Below the pieces are notes generated by a model. It made no database searches and was not told where the DNA came from. It saw only the letters and a list, made by a program, of their open reading frames with translations. 64,000 nucleotides of DNA from Phytoseiulus persimilis (Eukaryota > Arthropoda > Arachnida > Mesostigmata > Phytoseiidae): assembly GCA_037576195.1 (NCBI GenBank), contig CM075102.1, positions 22,068,745-22,132,744 on the forward strand, given 5' to 3'. Numbering within the stretch: the stretch's first letter is position 1; every line of letters starts with the position of its first letter. The translations under genes and the position numbers were made by a program. Below are positions 21,093-33,310 of the stretch, piece after piece.

Positions 21093-23100
21093 GGATCAAA
21101 GGGCCACACTCCGTTGCGTGTTTTCTGTGTTGAGAGGGATAAGACATCTCACAACACGGCAAGTGGTCAAGCGTGGGGAGTGTGTCTGTCCGGTCACTTT
21201 GGGTGAGACTGTGTGACGGTTTCGCCATCCGGTGACTTATGAGGTCGGTGGAGCGTCTTCCCTGAGTGGCGGGGTTTTCTCGGTTCAATGGGCAAAAAGC
21301 CAGGGCCAATATCGGTTCGGGCGATCTCCTGCTCCCCGAGTGAGAATATCTGACGCTGGCACCGAGACGCTTCGGTGTCCAAAAATGAGGCTCAAGTGCG
21401 CCTCGTACCTCCGTCAAACGCGTGGCGTTGGTGGCGTGGCAAATGGTGGAGACTTGCCACCACACATCTCCATAATTCCGATTCCGTTCGCATGAGTTGA
21501 TTCAGCATCAATTCGAAGATTCGGCCGCATATTCAATCGGATGTTCGTGAACGGAATCGCTAGGACGTAGGAATCCTCATCATGTTCCAATTCGTGTGTG
21601 GTCCCGGTTCTTGCGAGATTGCTGAGAGCGCCCAACCTGGTTTCACAGGCTACTTCCCAGGGCGTCAGACGGAACCTAGCCTGAACCCCAAACTTCGGGT
21701 AACAATCGCACCTCGTGGAATGGAACCGAACTGAAAATAATGGCTTGCTCCAAGTTATACATTCGGCCGCCTCCGAGACATTTACCAACTCCATCTGCGA
21801 ATTCCTCCACGCTGTTCCCTGCGCGTTGTGGGTTTCCCTATCAGACCAAGTTCTGGCATTGGAGCGATAATAAGCCAAAGCCAGTTGGGAATCAACGATA
21901 TCCTAAAGTTGGGATAGCATGAAGCAACGGCTCTCTGCAACTTCGATACCGCTCCGATTTTGGAACTGTGTAGAAGGCATCGATAAAAATCAGGAAGACC
22001 ATGTGTCTCCCTCCTCTATGCGATAACCCACTTGAAGATGGAGGGTTGCGGCATATACTCAGTTCCGCTCGTGAGGAATCCTTGTTCCCAAGTTTCCGAA
22101 GTCTAAGTTCGTGCAGATCTTCTAACTTGACCTCCATTTTTCAAGAAATTAGAACTTTAGGAGCGTTCTCGCCTGAAATCGCGCGAGTTAGTCAAGGTAT
22201 TTGGTCGAATTCGGAATCAGAATGTAAAAAGGTGGAATCGCTCGACTCATACGCTCCTCGGCCGAGTGTTGTGTGTATACCCACAAACTTCGTCGCAGGC
22301 GACTGTGCGTGGCTCTCTCTGAGACTACCTATTTTCGCAGAAAGCTCAGACTTGACTGAGTAGAAAAAGAGGATGAGGACGATCAAGTTTGAAACTTCAT
22401 CGCCGGAAGGCTTCTTCAGGAGCATGGCTATCAGCTTTCGTTTTGGCACGGCGGATTCATGAGGAGCCGAAGTTTCCGCCACCAATTCGGCAGCCTGTCT
22501 TCGCTGGAGAGATCAAAAACAAGTTGCGAGAAGGCGGACGAATCTGAATGAGACCTAATCGATGGAAGAGGAGTAATTTTCGCCGATCGGATGAGACCGG
22601 ATGCTTCATTTCAGTAGAGATGGATCGCGCTCCCTAGGACCCCTCCCGACGCCCGCGCTCCCGCATCCGATTTTAATTAATTCTTGAGCAGTCGTGCCAC
22701 ATCCGAACAGAGCACTGACTTCAGGAGCACGCGACCAGCTCATGATGTTCGTCAATGTCAGTTAGCCAAGCTGTCAACGGACTTCCTCGTTCGATTTCCT
22801 CCTGTTTTCGAGAGACCGAACTCGTCGAACTGTAGGTATATCATCGCATTCCCAGCCCGCGTGATGTAGCGCGCTGCCGACATGAGTCTGACTGCGTCCC
22901 TTTTCCTCCCGAGCCCCAAAGCCACGTACTAGCAGCATGCACGTGATGCCTCAAACGGATGTAACAAACGCGTGATGACTTTCTGTTCGTATGTTGTTGC
23001 TGGCTACCTGGCCGATCGGTTAGTTTGATGTTTCCGAAATCGATTTTCAATGATTACTAGGCTCACCTGCCGGAGGTCGAAAGTCAATCCTTACGGTGAG
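21093..23100. other. LINE upstream flank and unassigned DNA
   Basis: 21093-21480 may belong to the LINE 5' region but shows no endonuclease. A minus-strand open stretch of 154 codons (21414-21878) and a plus-strand one of 120 codons (22001-22363) are of chance length and match no family I know. Confidence 0.35.
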
Positions 23101-23107
23101 TGCGTGA

Positions 23108-23323
23108 GTGCGTGTTCGAGTTCTGTTCGCCAACATCACTTTTACTTCACGAGGCGTCCACTATTGCCACAAGAAAATCTCTGATCTTCGAGCGCCAGGC
23201 AAAACTGGCACCATCATCAAGTTACGTAACGGCTCGCATGTTTACATATCGGAAGAGTTCTCCTCGTTTGCGTCTGCGATGATTCACTTTATCAGCTCGG
23301 ATGAACGCTCAGCTCCTGAATGA
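23108..23323 (+). CDS. Short open frame, protein-like, unidentified
   Basis: A 71-codon frame ending in TGA with alternating hydrophobic stretches (VRVLFANITFTS, then GTIIKLRNGSHVYISEEF). It has no ATG start (GTG is first) and follows a good donor-like GTGAGT at 23095, so it could be a terminal exon or simply chance. No family recognised. Confidence 0.18.
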   Translation: MRVRVLFANITFTSRGVHYCHKKISDLRAPGKTGTIIKLRNGSHVYISEEFSSFASAMIHFISSDERSAPE

Positions 23324-26300
23324 GGATCATCCCCGCAGTTCAAGTTTGAGGATTTTGCTCAGCCTCGCAAGACTTCTCGAGTCTTAGGCGTAGTTGTCGG
23401 TCACGCCTGGCTCGGATATTACCTGTTCTCATTGAATTCTCGAGTTGATTTGAGAAGTTCCCTCAGGGCTCCTTGGATCGTGAGTAAAACAGCAAGCATC
23501 CCGGTTTTGGGGCTTGTTCCTGACCAGATCTCCGAAATACAACGAGAGCTGATATTCGGGCTGGATGGTGCAATACACGAAGATAATTGACGATAAAAAT
23601 CGGATTATTTCCGTTGAGATGGGCCTTGAATATAGCCATCGCTTACAATGGAACTGTAAGCGAGCGACAATCCAGTTTTGCTGCTTCCTCTTGGTCTTGT
23701 ACAAGGTGGAGTCGAGCGCGAGTTGAGCCAGGATTATCTAGGATTTATACTCCACAGCACTCCCTCGCTTTTCATCGTTCTTCCTTTCGCGATGACCTGG
23801 TCTCAGCTTGTTTCACCAGAATAAAACCGGGAGCCGTCACTGAAAAATTAGTAGGCGATATCAAGTTTGATTGTTGGAGCTCACTATCTATTTCTGTCAG
23901 AATTATCAGGATTTGCGAAAAAAATTCTTCGAAAAACTCTTCAGAACGAGAGACGAAGAGGATTTCGGTCCGGATCGGATTCCTGCGTGAATACGCCCGC
24001 CAAGAGCAAGTCAGCGTAGCCTGGTTTGAGAAGTGCAGGGAGCCCGTGCGATTGATGTTGTGCGTGCGGAGAGTACGTCAGATCAGCGGTTTCTGAATGG
24101 AACCGTGGGGCTTTACCCCGATCCTGGAGATTCGCTCCCGATCTTCAGACTTCGAAAACAGGATTGCTCTAGAACACTCCTTGAGATCTACTCACATCAC
24201 GGCGCGGGGGAGCGAATCCCGAAGAGTGATATGTGAATTACAAAGCATGGAAATCGCTCCCAATTACTGATGTCACATTCAGCTGTTGTCGTAGATGTTG
24301 CTGTGACCGTTCGAAGGTAGATGAAAAATCTAAAATCTGTGCCTGCTTGAACCCTCGCGGGCTCGTGCCGTTCGCGTGCTGAAACTTTCTTGCTCGTGAA
24401 GTGAATCCCCTGGCTGGTCTGATAGAGCCTTGGTTTGAACACCTGCCTCCTGCCTGGCTTCTACTTGCCTGCTTGCTTGGTCGCCTGCCATCGTTCGTAT
24501 TTCAGCCCAGAACTCAAACAGACGATCAAGCGATCATACTGTAGACGAAGTCGGTAGTTCATCAATGTATCTTTGTCAACCGTTTACTACTGCATGCTGA
24601 ATTCTGTCGGTTTTGAGGGAACACTTCATCGAGACTGCTCTATTTAAATAGATTGTTCCACGCTGCGCTGAGGCTGGACAAAGAGTTTGACCCTGGATAC
24701 GGGCCACCGCTATGAATCGAGTCCAGTATCGAGGTTGAGCTCCAGAACTCCTGAATCCGTAAATTCTGGGACTCTCCGTCCAAGAGGGAGCATCGAAATC
24801 CCGGTCGGAGATCGAGGGTTATGTAGGAGACTTCGAATCGGATACAGGAGTGAGGTATTCTTCATTTTGAATATGACGCTCACAAACTCTTGAGTTGGAA
24901 GGCCCAAAAAGTATTTTTTTGGCGCAGGTGGTCTATGAGGCCCTCTTCTTCGACGCCACTCCGAACAGCGGTAGAGACTCCCCGCCCGCGGACGAGATGC
25001 TGATACTTACCTCTGGTAGTTCATTGAGTCGCTTGTCCTGGTCTATCCTCAGGACGAGTCCGGTGTCCGCGAGCCTCAGAGATTCGAAACTGGACTACTG
25101 TGAATCGACGAGAACTATTTGACAGTGACGATTCACCTCGGACTTGTCACCACAGGTTCAAAGACCTGTATCTAGTCCCGAGCTCAAGTGTGAGCTGCGT
25201 CGCAATCTTTGCTTTGAGACGCATGCGCCGATGCGTCTTCGACCCCCGTCAAACCCCCTCGAGTGCGGTGGAGCGCCATCGACACCTACGGCTCGGTCAG
25301 GTCATAAACAGCAGTAAACACCTCTGTTTGTGTGTCATTTGCTTGCGGTGAATGTTCTCTCTGATCCCCGCTCTCTGCATCGCTCCCGCTGTATTTGCTT
25401 AGGTTGAATGGCAGAGGTAGAATTCGAATTTTCGTGTCGTACTCCTCGATGTTCACGTCCAGACGCGGTGTCTGGGGCTAGCCCTCTGGTCGCCTCCACT
25501 CTGCAACCCTTTGGCTTCTGTCATCCGCCTAATTGAGTATCTAGTTTGATTGTCCTCATGTTCCTCTGAGCGCCGCTGCCAGGTTCGACGTCCACGCTCT
25601 CTCAGATGAACGGCTCTCACTGTTCAGGCTAACCGAAGAGTCCGGGTCTGCCAAGGCCTATGCCAACTGGAGCTCAGATACCGCCGGTGACGCCTCGCGG
25701 TTCAGGGGAAACGAGGACAATGCAGAAGTTTTGCGAACGGGCTCCTCGTACCCCGCCCCCGTTGCGTCACCGCGTTCTCGACAAGAACTCAATCATCTCC
25801 CGCGTTTCAGTTAGGTGGTCCCAACTGAGCGCAGTATCCGGTATCGGAACGCCACGTGCCGGAAAAGTCGAGTTTCAGCTTAGGAGCTGCGTATCCATTA
25901 AGAAATCATTAGCTTTTCGTTGAAAGTAGGCCGTGACCCTTCGAGGTTGGTCGTCGCGAGACGTCAGTACTCCGCATGGCGAACATCTCTCTTTCAACGT
26001 GGGAGCAGGCTGCCAGCGAAGCGGTCTGCTCTACTGTAAGCTGTTCTCGGAGTTAGCGCCGCAGACGAGCGGCTGCTCCTGATGCTGAGTTCAACCGAAT
26101 CTAGCCGCGAAAAGTCGCCCGTTTGGGCGGAGCAATATCTCACGTCCCACTGATTTTGTCGCGGACACCATTTAATGCTTCGGAATCCGAATTATTCGGG
26201 CCGGTCCTCCGACCAGTTGTCCCTGTCCCTTTAACCGTGGCTCGACAGGAAGCCAACTGAGAGCGTAGCTGGTTTCGCATCGCTCCGAGCAGGCGATAAG

Positions 26301-27620
26301 CAGTTTTTTGCTCACAGCAGCGATTCCGACCATTCGTCCGCCCAAAACTCGACGCACAGTTTGGGACACTCAATGTCTCACGACCGGAGTCGCTCGCGCG
26401 ATGATCGCAGAATATCGCTATCTGATGAGTTGCATACAGGGTGACCAAGGACGCCGATCCCAGATCCCACTGGTAGCCATGCAGTGTTCGGGAAGCGCAC
26501 CGATGGGATACGGCGCCCAGCTGATAGCTCTTGATACGAGACGATTTGGATGAAGGGGAAACGGGGAGGGAGTGCCAGGGCGGGAGCCGACATCTGACCT
26601 AGAGGAGGAGGAGGAGGTTTCGGTCGAATTCGGGGCGTAACCTCACGTCGGTTAACCGCATAGGGTTAAACGGCACTTAGTTCGAAAACGGGCGAAGACA
26701 AACAATTGCTAATGACGGGTTGAGCTTTCTGAAGATCGGGTGTCATTACAGCTATCTATCTTGAGAATATGATCGGGCGTAAAGCTCCTCATCAGTGACT
26801 GACGCTCGCCACGGGTCGATCTGCGAGGATCCTCCGGGTTCGAGATCTACGCTGAACAATGACATCGCTGGATTCCGCTTGTCTCCGACCTTCGAAGACG
26901 GATCAGTTGAAGTGGGTGGATCTGAGTCCACTCATGACGAACTAGCGACAACTGCTCTGCGACGAGTTCGATCAGCGATTCGTTACATGCAATGGAGCTT
27001 CTCGTCCAAGCTCCCTTTGAGCGCACTTCGACCGGTAGCTCCTGGATCGAGATCTACGCTCACGATGCTCCACTACTGCATGCATTGGATAATTGACTGA
27101 CTCTATTGAGTGATCAATGAATTAATTCTGAAGTGAACCTTCGGAATCTACGATGGATTTCCCGTGCATTATCTCGGCTAAATATTAGCCAAGGATTAGT
27201 GCCAGGCGCTCGGCAGGAATGTTTTTCAAGTCGCCGGCTTGACTAGTGCTGCCAAAACAAGTAGCCGTCGTTTGAGAATCGCCGACGAACGCAGTGCAAA
27301 GCATTCAACGTTATCTGGGGCTCGATGGTACAGGAACCCCCACGTGTCGGGGTAGCACGAACGCTCGCCACACTTCGTCCGATAGGAACTCCGACCGTAT
27401 CTGTGCCGCCGGCGCAGTCAACGTGTGGTCAAACAGTTCTCACTCAATCAGGACGGAACGGCGGTGGAATTATTCACAGCAGACCAATATCGGCGAGCTG
27501 TAATGCGGATTGCAGTTTTGGTCGCTGGATTTCGACGACGGAACGAAGCCGTTGGCATCGGCAGGTACGCACGACCGTTCGCGGAAGGGCGCCGTGAAAG
27601 GTGTACGCAGCGTTCTTTGT
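23324..27620. other. No gene recognised
   Basis: Only chance-length open frames. One local duplication is visible: CGAGATCTACGCT occurs near 26838 and again near 27049, each in similar flanks. Confidence 0.4.
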
Positions 27621-27625
27621 TTCAG

Positions 27626-27685
27626 CGGAAACATTTAAATCTGTTAGAAGAAAACGAACTACTGAAGGAACAAATCGCGCTCTAG
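27626..27685 (+). CDS. Possible 3' terminal exon with leucine-rich coiled coil
   Basis: A strong acceptor (TTCTTTGTTTCAG ending 27625) is followed by 19 codons and a TAG. The product RKHLNLLEENELLKEQIAL has a leucine-zipper-like heptad pattern. Upstream exons would need to end in phase 0, and I could not place them with confidence. The similarity to zipper tails such as that of Chibby is too short to name it. Confidence 0.25.
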   Translation, partial: RKHLNLLEENELLKEQIAL

Positions 27686-30600
27686 GAGGTCTAACAATTT
27701 GCCCGGCAACCAAACAAGCTTGCTAGGCCCTTTCGACAGCTTCACAAGCCGTTTAACTGTTAGTTTACTCAGCCGGAGCTTGCGGAGAGGTTACAGAAAG
27801 GAATCACGAGAGGTGGCGCGTGACTTCGCGTAACCTCTTCATCAGCACCCGGCGGAGCAGGGATCTCCAACAGGACCCTCGCGACGGTTCGGCTCAGTGT
27901 ATCCGAGGAGGAATCGTTTGACTTCTTCCCAGCTGATCAAGAGGGAAGGTGAGATGCATAAAGTCGCGCGAACCGATCCGATTCGGATCGGTGGGCCGAA
28001 GCGATCATGCTTTGGGTTCCATGGTTGAATGACGGAATCCTCGACGGTCGCTACGATGAAAGCTCTCACTGAGCGCTGACGGCCGCCCATCGAACTTCGA
28101 TTTGAAGTTCTTAGCGGGGGCGTCGGGTCGGCCGCGCTCCAAATGAAAGACTTCACGGTAAAAAGTAGGCGATGATTTCTGGGTGGCGAGCACGGAATTG
28201 AATTACGTATACGAGACGGCCGCTATTCCTCGCTCTTTCCGTTGATGTCTTCATCCACGTTCCGTCAACATCCGTGCGTACGCTGGACCTTCGTCACAAT
28301 CGAATCTCTCCTTCCTTCTTCCTCTCGGTTTGATTTGACTCGCCAAAAATCGCACGAGATCCCTTTGGTCCGTCGGCTGTTACCGTTCCGCTTCCAGCGT
28401 TGATTGTTGGAGATGCACCGATCGGTTCCGATGAGGCTTCCTATCTTACCCTTGGCCGGATTCGAAACAGCCAGGCAGGACTGTCGGTGATCGCAAGTTC
28501 TCGACATGGAGTCGCCTCCGACTTCAGGAACAGCTCGGCGAAGACGAGAGAATAAGACGAAAGAACACACAAAAAGTCAGTGGAATTCGCTTGAGGCCGT
28601 TTAGTTGGAGTAATCCATTAGATTGGTTGGTTGCTCGGTCGGCCGAATGAAGACCGAGTACGTGAAGAAAGACCACCGTCATCGAGTCAGCACCATGTTC
28701 GATCATGGATCCAATTGTTTTCGAAACCGTTTCGAGCAGCTCTTTCCGTCGACACTCGGCGGCTGGGCCGCTTATCGAGAAAGATTTAAAATTTTACGGG
28801 AGACTGAAACTCCGTGAGCGCGTAATTCATCCAAACGTTACCTGATCATTGTTATCGTTCGTGTTGATTACCGCCCTGGCCCGGGCCCATGGCACCGTGT
28901 CGTTGTTTGAGTGAAAGTTGTCTTCCGAGAACGAATGAGTCTTCGGAGACATGCGTTCTGTCGGCCCAGCCCCGGCGCAGGGTTCCTTAGACTTCTCGTT
29001 CACACCTTGGAGGTCCGCGCCGTTAGTGATCGGTCAGCACCAGCTCAATACAAAGTTGATGAGACGAAGTTTCAGGAAAGCTGATTCCATCGCAGAGTGC
29101 CTGCGACGTCCAGGACGGACGCGGTCTTGGGGAAATACTGTTATTTATAAATCCTCCGAGCTATGACGCTCGATTTCACGATGTTGACTGCGAGACAAGA
29201 TGTCCACATCCGCAAGACCGTTCTTCAGCGCTGAAAGAAAAGCGGCATCTCCAGCAGACTTAGCGTTTCGCCGTCCCGGCGTTTGTTTTTGTGTGGAAGT
29301 TCGATTCGGAGCAGCTTCCAGCCGACCCACCAACAGACTTTGAGGAAGAGACGAGCTCGGTGGGTGGATTCGCAGGACCTTCTGATGATTGGGACACAAC
29401 TCTTCACGCTCAGGTATGATCAGCGTCTGTTCATGTGCCGGAAGCGTATGCGTACGCAAAGTGGTGCTGGGAACATGCTCCACTTGAGCAGACGTCAACC
29501 GATCGATTCATCGAATCAATCACTGCTCTTCGGGATCGCCCATTAGGGAGCTCGGGATTGGAACCTTGGAACCGACCCTCGAATATGTACCCGTTGGGGA
29601 AAAGCGCGTGCGGTCATGCCGGTCCTCGGCAAAACCTCCGGAGATCCTTCGCCTAGATCCAACTCCGTCTCCTCTACCACAGGGCCGGACAAAATGCGTC
29701 AGAGTTGTGTTGCGGATCGCGAACGGAATCTTCATCACCAAATGACTTGGTGGCGTCCGTATGTGGTTCATTTTGCTCCACGTCTTCTGCTTTCTATCAA
29801 GTCTCTAAGAGTAACCGGAGGCCAAACGGTAAACATGCACTTAACCGCACAAACGGTGGGTGCCGTGCTCACACTTCGTTCCAACCAAGGTGGAAATAAC
29901 CGTTCAAGTGGATCACTCATGTGTGGCTTGCAGAGTCATGATGCTATCAATCACTCCAGGCGGGACGACGATTTGAGGCATTCAAACTCCATACCCAAAA
30001 CGACAAATCAGTTCCCACTATATTTCCAGTTTCATAAGTGGAAATCGTTCCACCAATACGAACCACGGGTCACGGTGAACGAAGTATAAACTCTTCCTCA
30101 CGGAAACAACTCGGGATTCTTTCAGCGATCGCATCGCCGCCTGACCGGGTATCTCGATTGAAGTTTCGAGGCTCCCCAAGATCTGTCGCGAAAGGCGAAC
30201 CCCAAAAGCTTCGTAGCAACGAGATTGTCACTTGTTTCTTCCGAATACGTCCTCATTTTAATGTGACTTCGGAACTTTTTCCCTGCGAGAAGCACATTTC
30301 TCCGTGAGATTGGGTTCCGCCGGAAAAGCCCATCGCCGCTTGTACAAAGCACCACGCGGATGGGTAAGCTACCCACCGTTGACCTTTTCCGAACAGCCTA
30401 TGATGCCTTTTCTCATGTTTTTGACTGGGCTCTCAACGCGACAACATCTATGATGCTATCTCATTGAGAGTTATTGATTGACTGGTGCGTTGTAGCTGAC
30501 AAGTCTTGAGCGCGAGCACAGTGTCGCATCCCCATATTCACGCTGTTTCAGGCGATTGTCGGTGAGTTCAACTGTAGGTTCGATTCCGACTGCGAATCAC

Positions 30601-31390
30601 ACTTGCGATAACTCGGTATCGAATATTTGCAGGAACACGGCACTCATTCCACCAGAGGTTGCGGCTCAAAAGTGATCCATCTCAATCGACGACGGATTTA
30701 ATCTCTTGGTTTGTCGAATGGATCGTGTTGAGGCTCAGTCAGAAGATGATCCCGTGTTTATCATTCTCACTCACGAAACTCAGAGTTGGGGGGGGGGGCG
30801 ATATTCCACTGAATCGAATCATCCAGCAAGTTCGCCTTTTAGTGGCCAACTTTTTCAACGCGATCCAGGTGAATCTCATGCGTGCATTTCGTGAAGCATA
30901 CGAAGGGTAGAAAGCCTTATCAGACAGAGCCGCAGCTTCGGAGAGAGCTCCCGATTGTTTTGTATGGCTGTTTCCAGACATGAATGTTTTCCAGTCGGTT
31001 CCCCAGGGAGCTTCGCGCACCACATTCCACTGATCGATAGCTCTTCGTGGTGTCCGTCGCCTCAGACAAGTCCGAATCAGATGAAAAGACTTTCCGGAAT
31101 CCTCTTCCGGGACTCCAGTTCCCTGACGAACCTCCCGGGAAATTCTCTTATTCCGAATATCATCTCGGAAACAGTCCCGAATCGGTTGAGCCACACGTAA
31201 ACGCTACAGTGTGCCGAAGGCGGGTCTCCGAAGGCTCCTCCCTGGCTCTGAAGTGGGAGAGGAGGCGCCACGGCTCACAGCTTAAAAAGCTCGCGGGTTA
31301 TGCGTTTTCGCCACTAGCTAGCTCAGAAGATTGTCTCACACTTCTCCGTGTCAACGAGTTCAGCTTTCGTTCGGTTCTTGTGTCCTGAAA
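27686..31390. other. No gene recognised; upstream flank of the achaete-scute-like gene
   Basis: It holds a perfect palindrome at 27972-27992 and a run of 11 G at 30788-30798. It is the immediate 5' flank of the bHLH gene at 31391 and may include its regulatory DNA, which is inference. Confidence 0.4.
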
Positions 31391-32262
31391 ATGAACATGC
31401 AGCAATCTTTGGTGATGAGCCCGACTTCCGAGGAGGACTTCCCGTGGGCCGTAGAGTCCCAAACCGATACCATGATGTAAGCTCGGCGACGATGCGAACG
31501 CGGCCCCGATGTTTCCGCGTTTCCCAAGCTCCTTGGGACCGTGGTGGAGAGAAAACGGAAGAACTGGGAATTAACTTGAAGTTTTTTTTCAGTGGCTTCT
31601 GCCCATCGCCATCTTCGGATGACTCGCAGTCGTCTCTCCTGGAAACCGCGGGCAGCGACAAAGACGACAAAAAGAAGTCGTCAACGTACAAACATGTGCC
31701 ACATCGTGAAAAGCCACCGCACCTCGTCGCGCGCAGGAACGCCCGAGAACGTCGCCGCGTGCAGGCTGTGAACGGAGTTTTCGCCAAACTGCGGAAGTGC
31801 GTACCCATCGAGAATCGTTCCAAGCGGCTGTCGAAGGTTAAGACTCTCCACAAAGCGATCGAGTACATCGCGGCTCTGCAAAAGCTCCTGGAAGATTCTG
31901 ACCCTGTTTCGAAGGATCGCCAGAGCAGCGTGAATCCCGCCGCCACGACGACGACGATCATCAGCCACAGCAGCGACGATAACAACAACAGCAACAGCGC
32001 TCCACCGAACTCCCCGAATACCGCGTACACGCAAATCGGCGAAGTGAGCTCGACTTCCTCGTTCAAGCAGGACATCGTTCCCCAATCTGGCACGATACCT
32101 TGGACGTCGCCGGCCGAGCAGTTCCCCGCCGGTCAGGACTACCCTTACTTGAATTCCTACTCCGGCTACGGCGAAGTTCACCCCTTCCAACACGACGCGC
32201 CTTACCACTGCGCGCCCGTGTACGTCTATCCACCGACCTCAGCCCGGATTTCCCCTTGTTAG
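31391..32262 (+). CDS. ASCL: Achaete-scute-like bHLH transcription factor
   Basis: A proneural-class bHLH factor, expected to bind E-boxes as a heterodimer and to promote neural or related cell fates. Two exons, 31391-31476 and 31593-32262, join in phase 2 to give 251 residues. The start MNMQQSLVMSPTSEED sits in good context (AAAATGA). The bHLH covers about residues 75-130. The basic region is RRNARERRRVQAVNGVFAKL, the loop is short, and helix 2 begins RLSKVKTLHKAIEYIAALQK, the family hallmark. After it come Ser/Thr/Asn runs and a Tyr/Pro-rich tail ending ISPC. The short loop recalls vertebrate ASCL3-5 more than insect achaete or scute, so exact orthology is open. The antisense strand is also open here, but that is a shadow. 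Confidence 0.88.
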
Positions 32263-32618
32263 ATTCAGTGCTCCCGTTCGGATTGTACATAGTCATTTTC
32301 CATTCTATTTTGCCGACTTCCGTGAGTGATCCTGATTTCCGGTCCCACCCTGTGATTCAAGAAGGAGAAGAAAAAAACCGAATCGAGACTTTTCCAACGT
32401 ACAGCAGTTACCAAATACTCTCTCGTTTTCGGAGCAGTTCCGATTGCCGACTGACTCCTATCGATTGTAAATACAGCCAGAACAGCGAACGATTGCCATT
32501 CATCCTACAGATTCCCGAAATGGCATCGTTTCGAGTGTTAATAAATATTTCCAACCGCCTCCAGTGGGTTGGACGCACTACAAATGCCAAAATGTCATAC
32601 GATAAAAGGATGATGATC

Positions 32619-32624
32619 AATAAA
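32619..32624 (+). terminator. Poly(A) signal of achaete-scute-like gene
   Basis: AATAAA lies 357 bases after the stop. Another AATAAA is at about 32540. Confidence 0.55.
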
Positions 32625-32862
32625 AGTGTTGAACTTGTCAACAAATAGCAACGCCAAATCTTGTCGTCGCTTTCGTCTCTCTCCGATGTAACACTCGGGA
32701 TTCGGGCGAGTTTTCCCCAAACCACCATCTTCAGACATTTCGAAAGCTTAGACTGAGCTCGAGGCCAACTGTTTCCAGCGCGAGGCATCGTGCCGATCGA
32801 CGTCGTGCGGTACGCGATCAGGTGGGATCGTGCATTGAAGCGAAAACTCAACCCACAGCCGA

Positions 32863-33310
32863 GCGCGCGCGCGCGCGTCGCGGCGACCGTTTAGAGTCAC
32901 GGACGCTGTGCCTTCAGCATCGAGCAAGCGAAATAAATCCTGCAGGTGGAAATGGTTTAAATCCGTTGCCTCCGGGGACGCGTGCTCGTTACGCTTTCTG
33001 ACAACGGAGACTCGCGACAACTGACGGGGATCCTCAGCCCGGGCAGGTGGACCCTGCGTCTGCTCCTCTGGCTCCACTGCCAATGCCAGTTTGCGATCTG
33101 TCCGTTCGGCTACCTGACTGGCTACGTGGCTCACTCTCCAAGAGCAACAGTGACTTGGTGTCCATGGTTGATGTGCATGGCATGCATGCATCCTGACGAT
33201 GTTGCTGGTCGTTCTTAGCGATGGCAACCAGAAACGGCATCGAACCCGTTGCAGATGTGTCGAAGTCGCGAGATTTATCGAATTGAGGGAAAGCTTGCTC
33301 GCGCGCGCGC
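32863..33310. repeat. Two alternating CG tracts
   Basis: Uninterrupted GC alternation covers 15 bases at 32863-32877 and 11 bases at 33300-33310. Such tracts are prone to left-handed Z-DNA. The intervening 420 bases contain a long minus-strand open frame that I consider a result of high GC. Confidence 0.7.

Noticed and set aside
27290-27685. Chibby-like gene
   Set aside because: The short zipper-like last exon and a GTPT string upstream recall Chibby, but the frames do not join and the conserved core is absent.
31323-32093. 256-codon minus-strand open frame
   Set aside because: It lies opposite the achaete-scute-like exons, whose bHLH is unmistakable.
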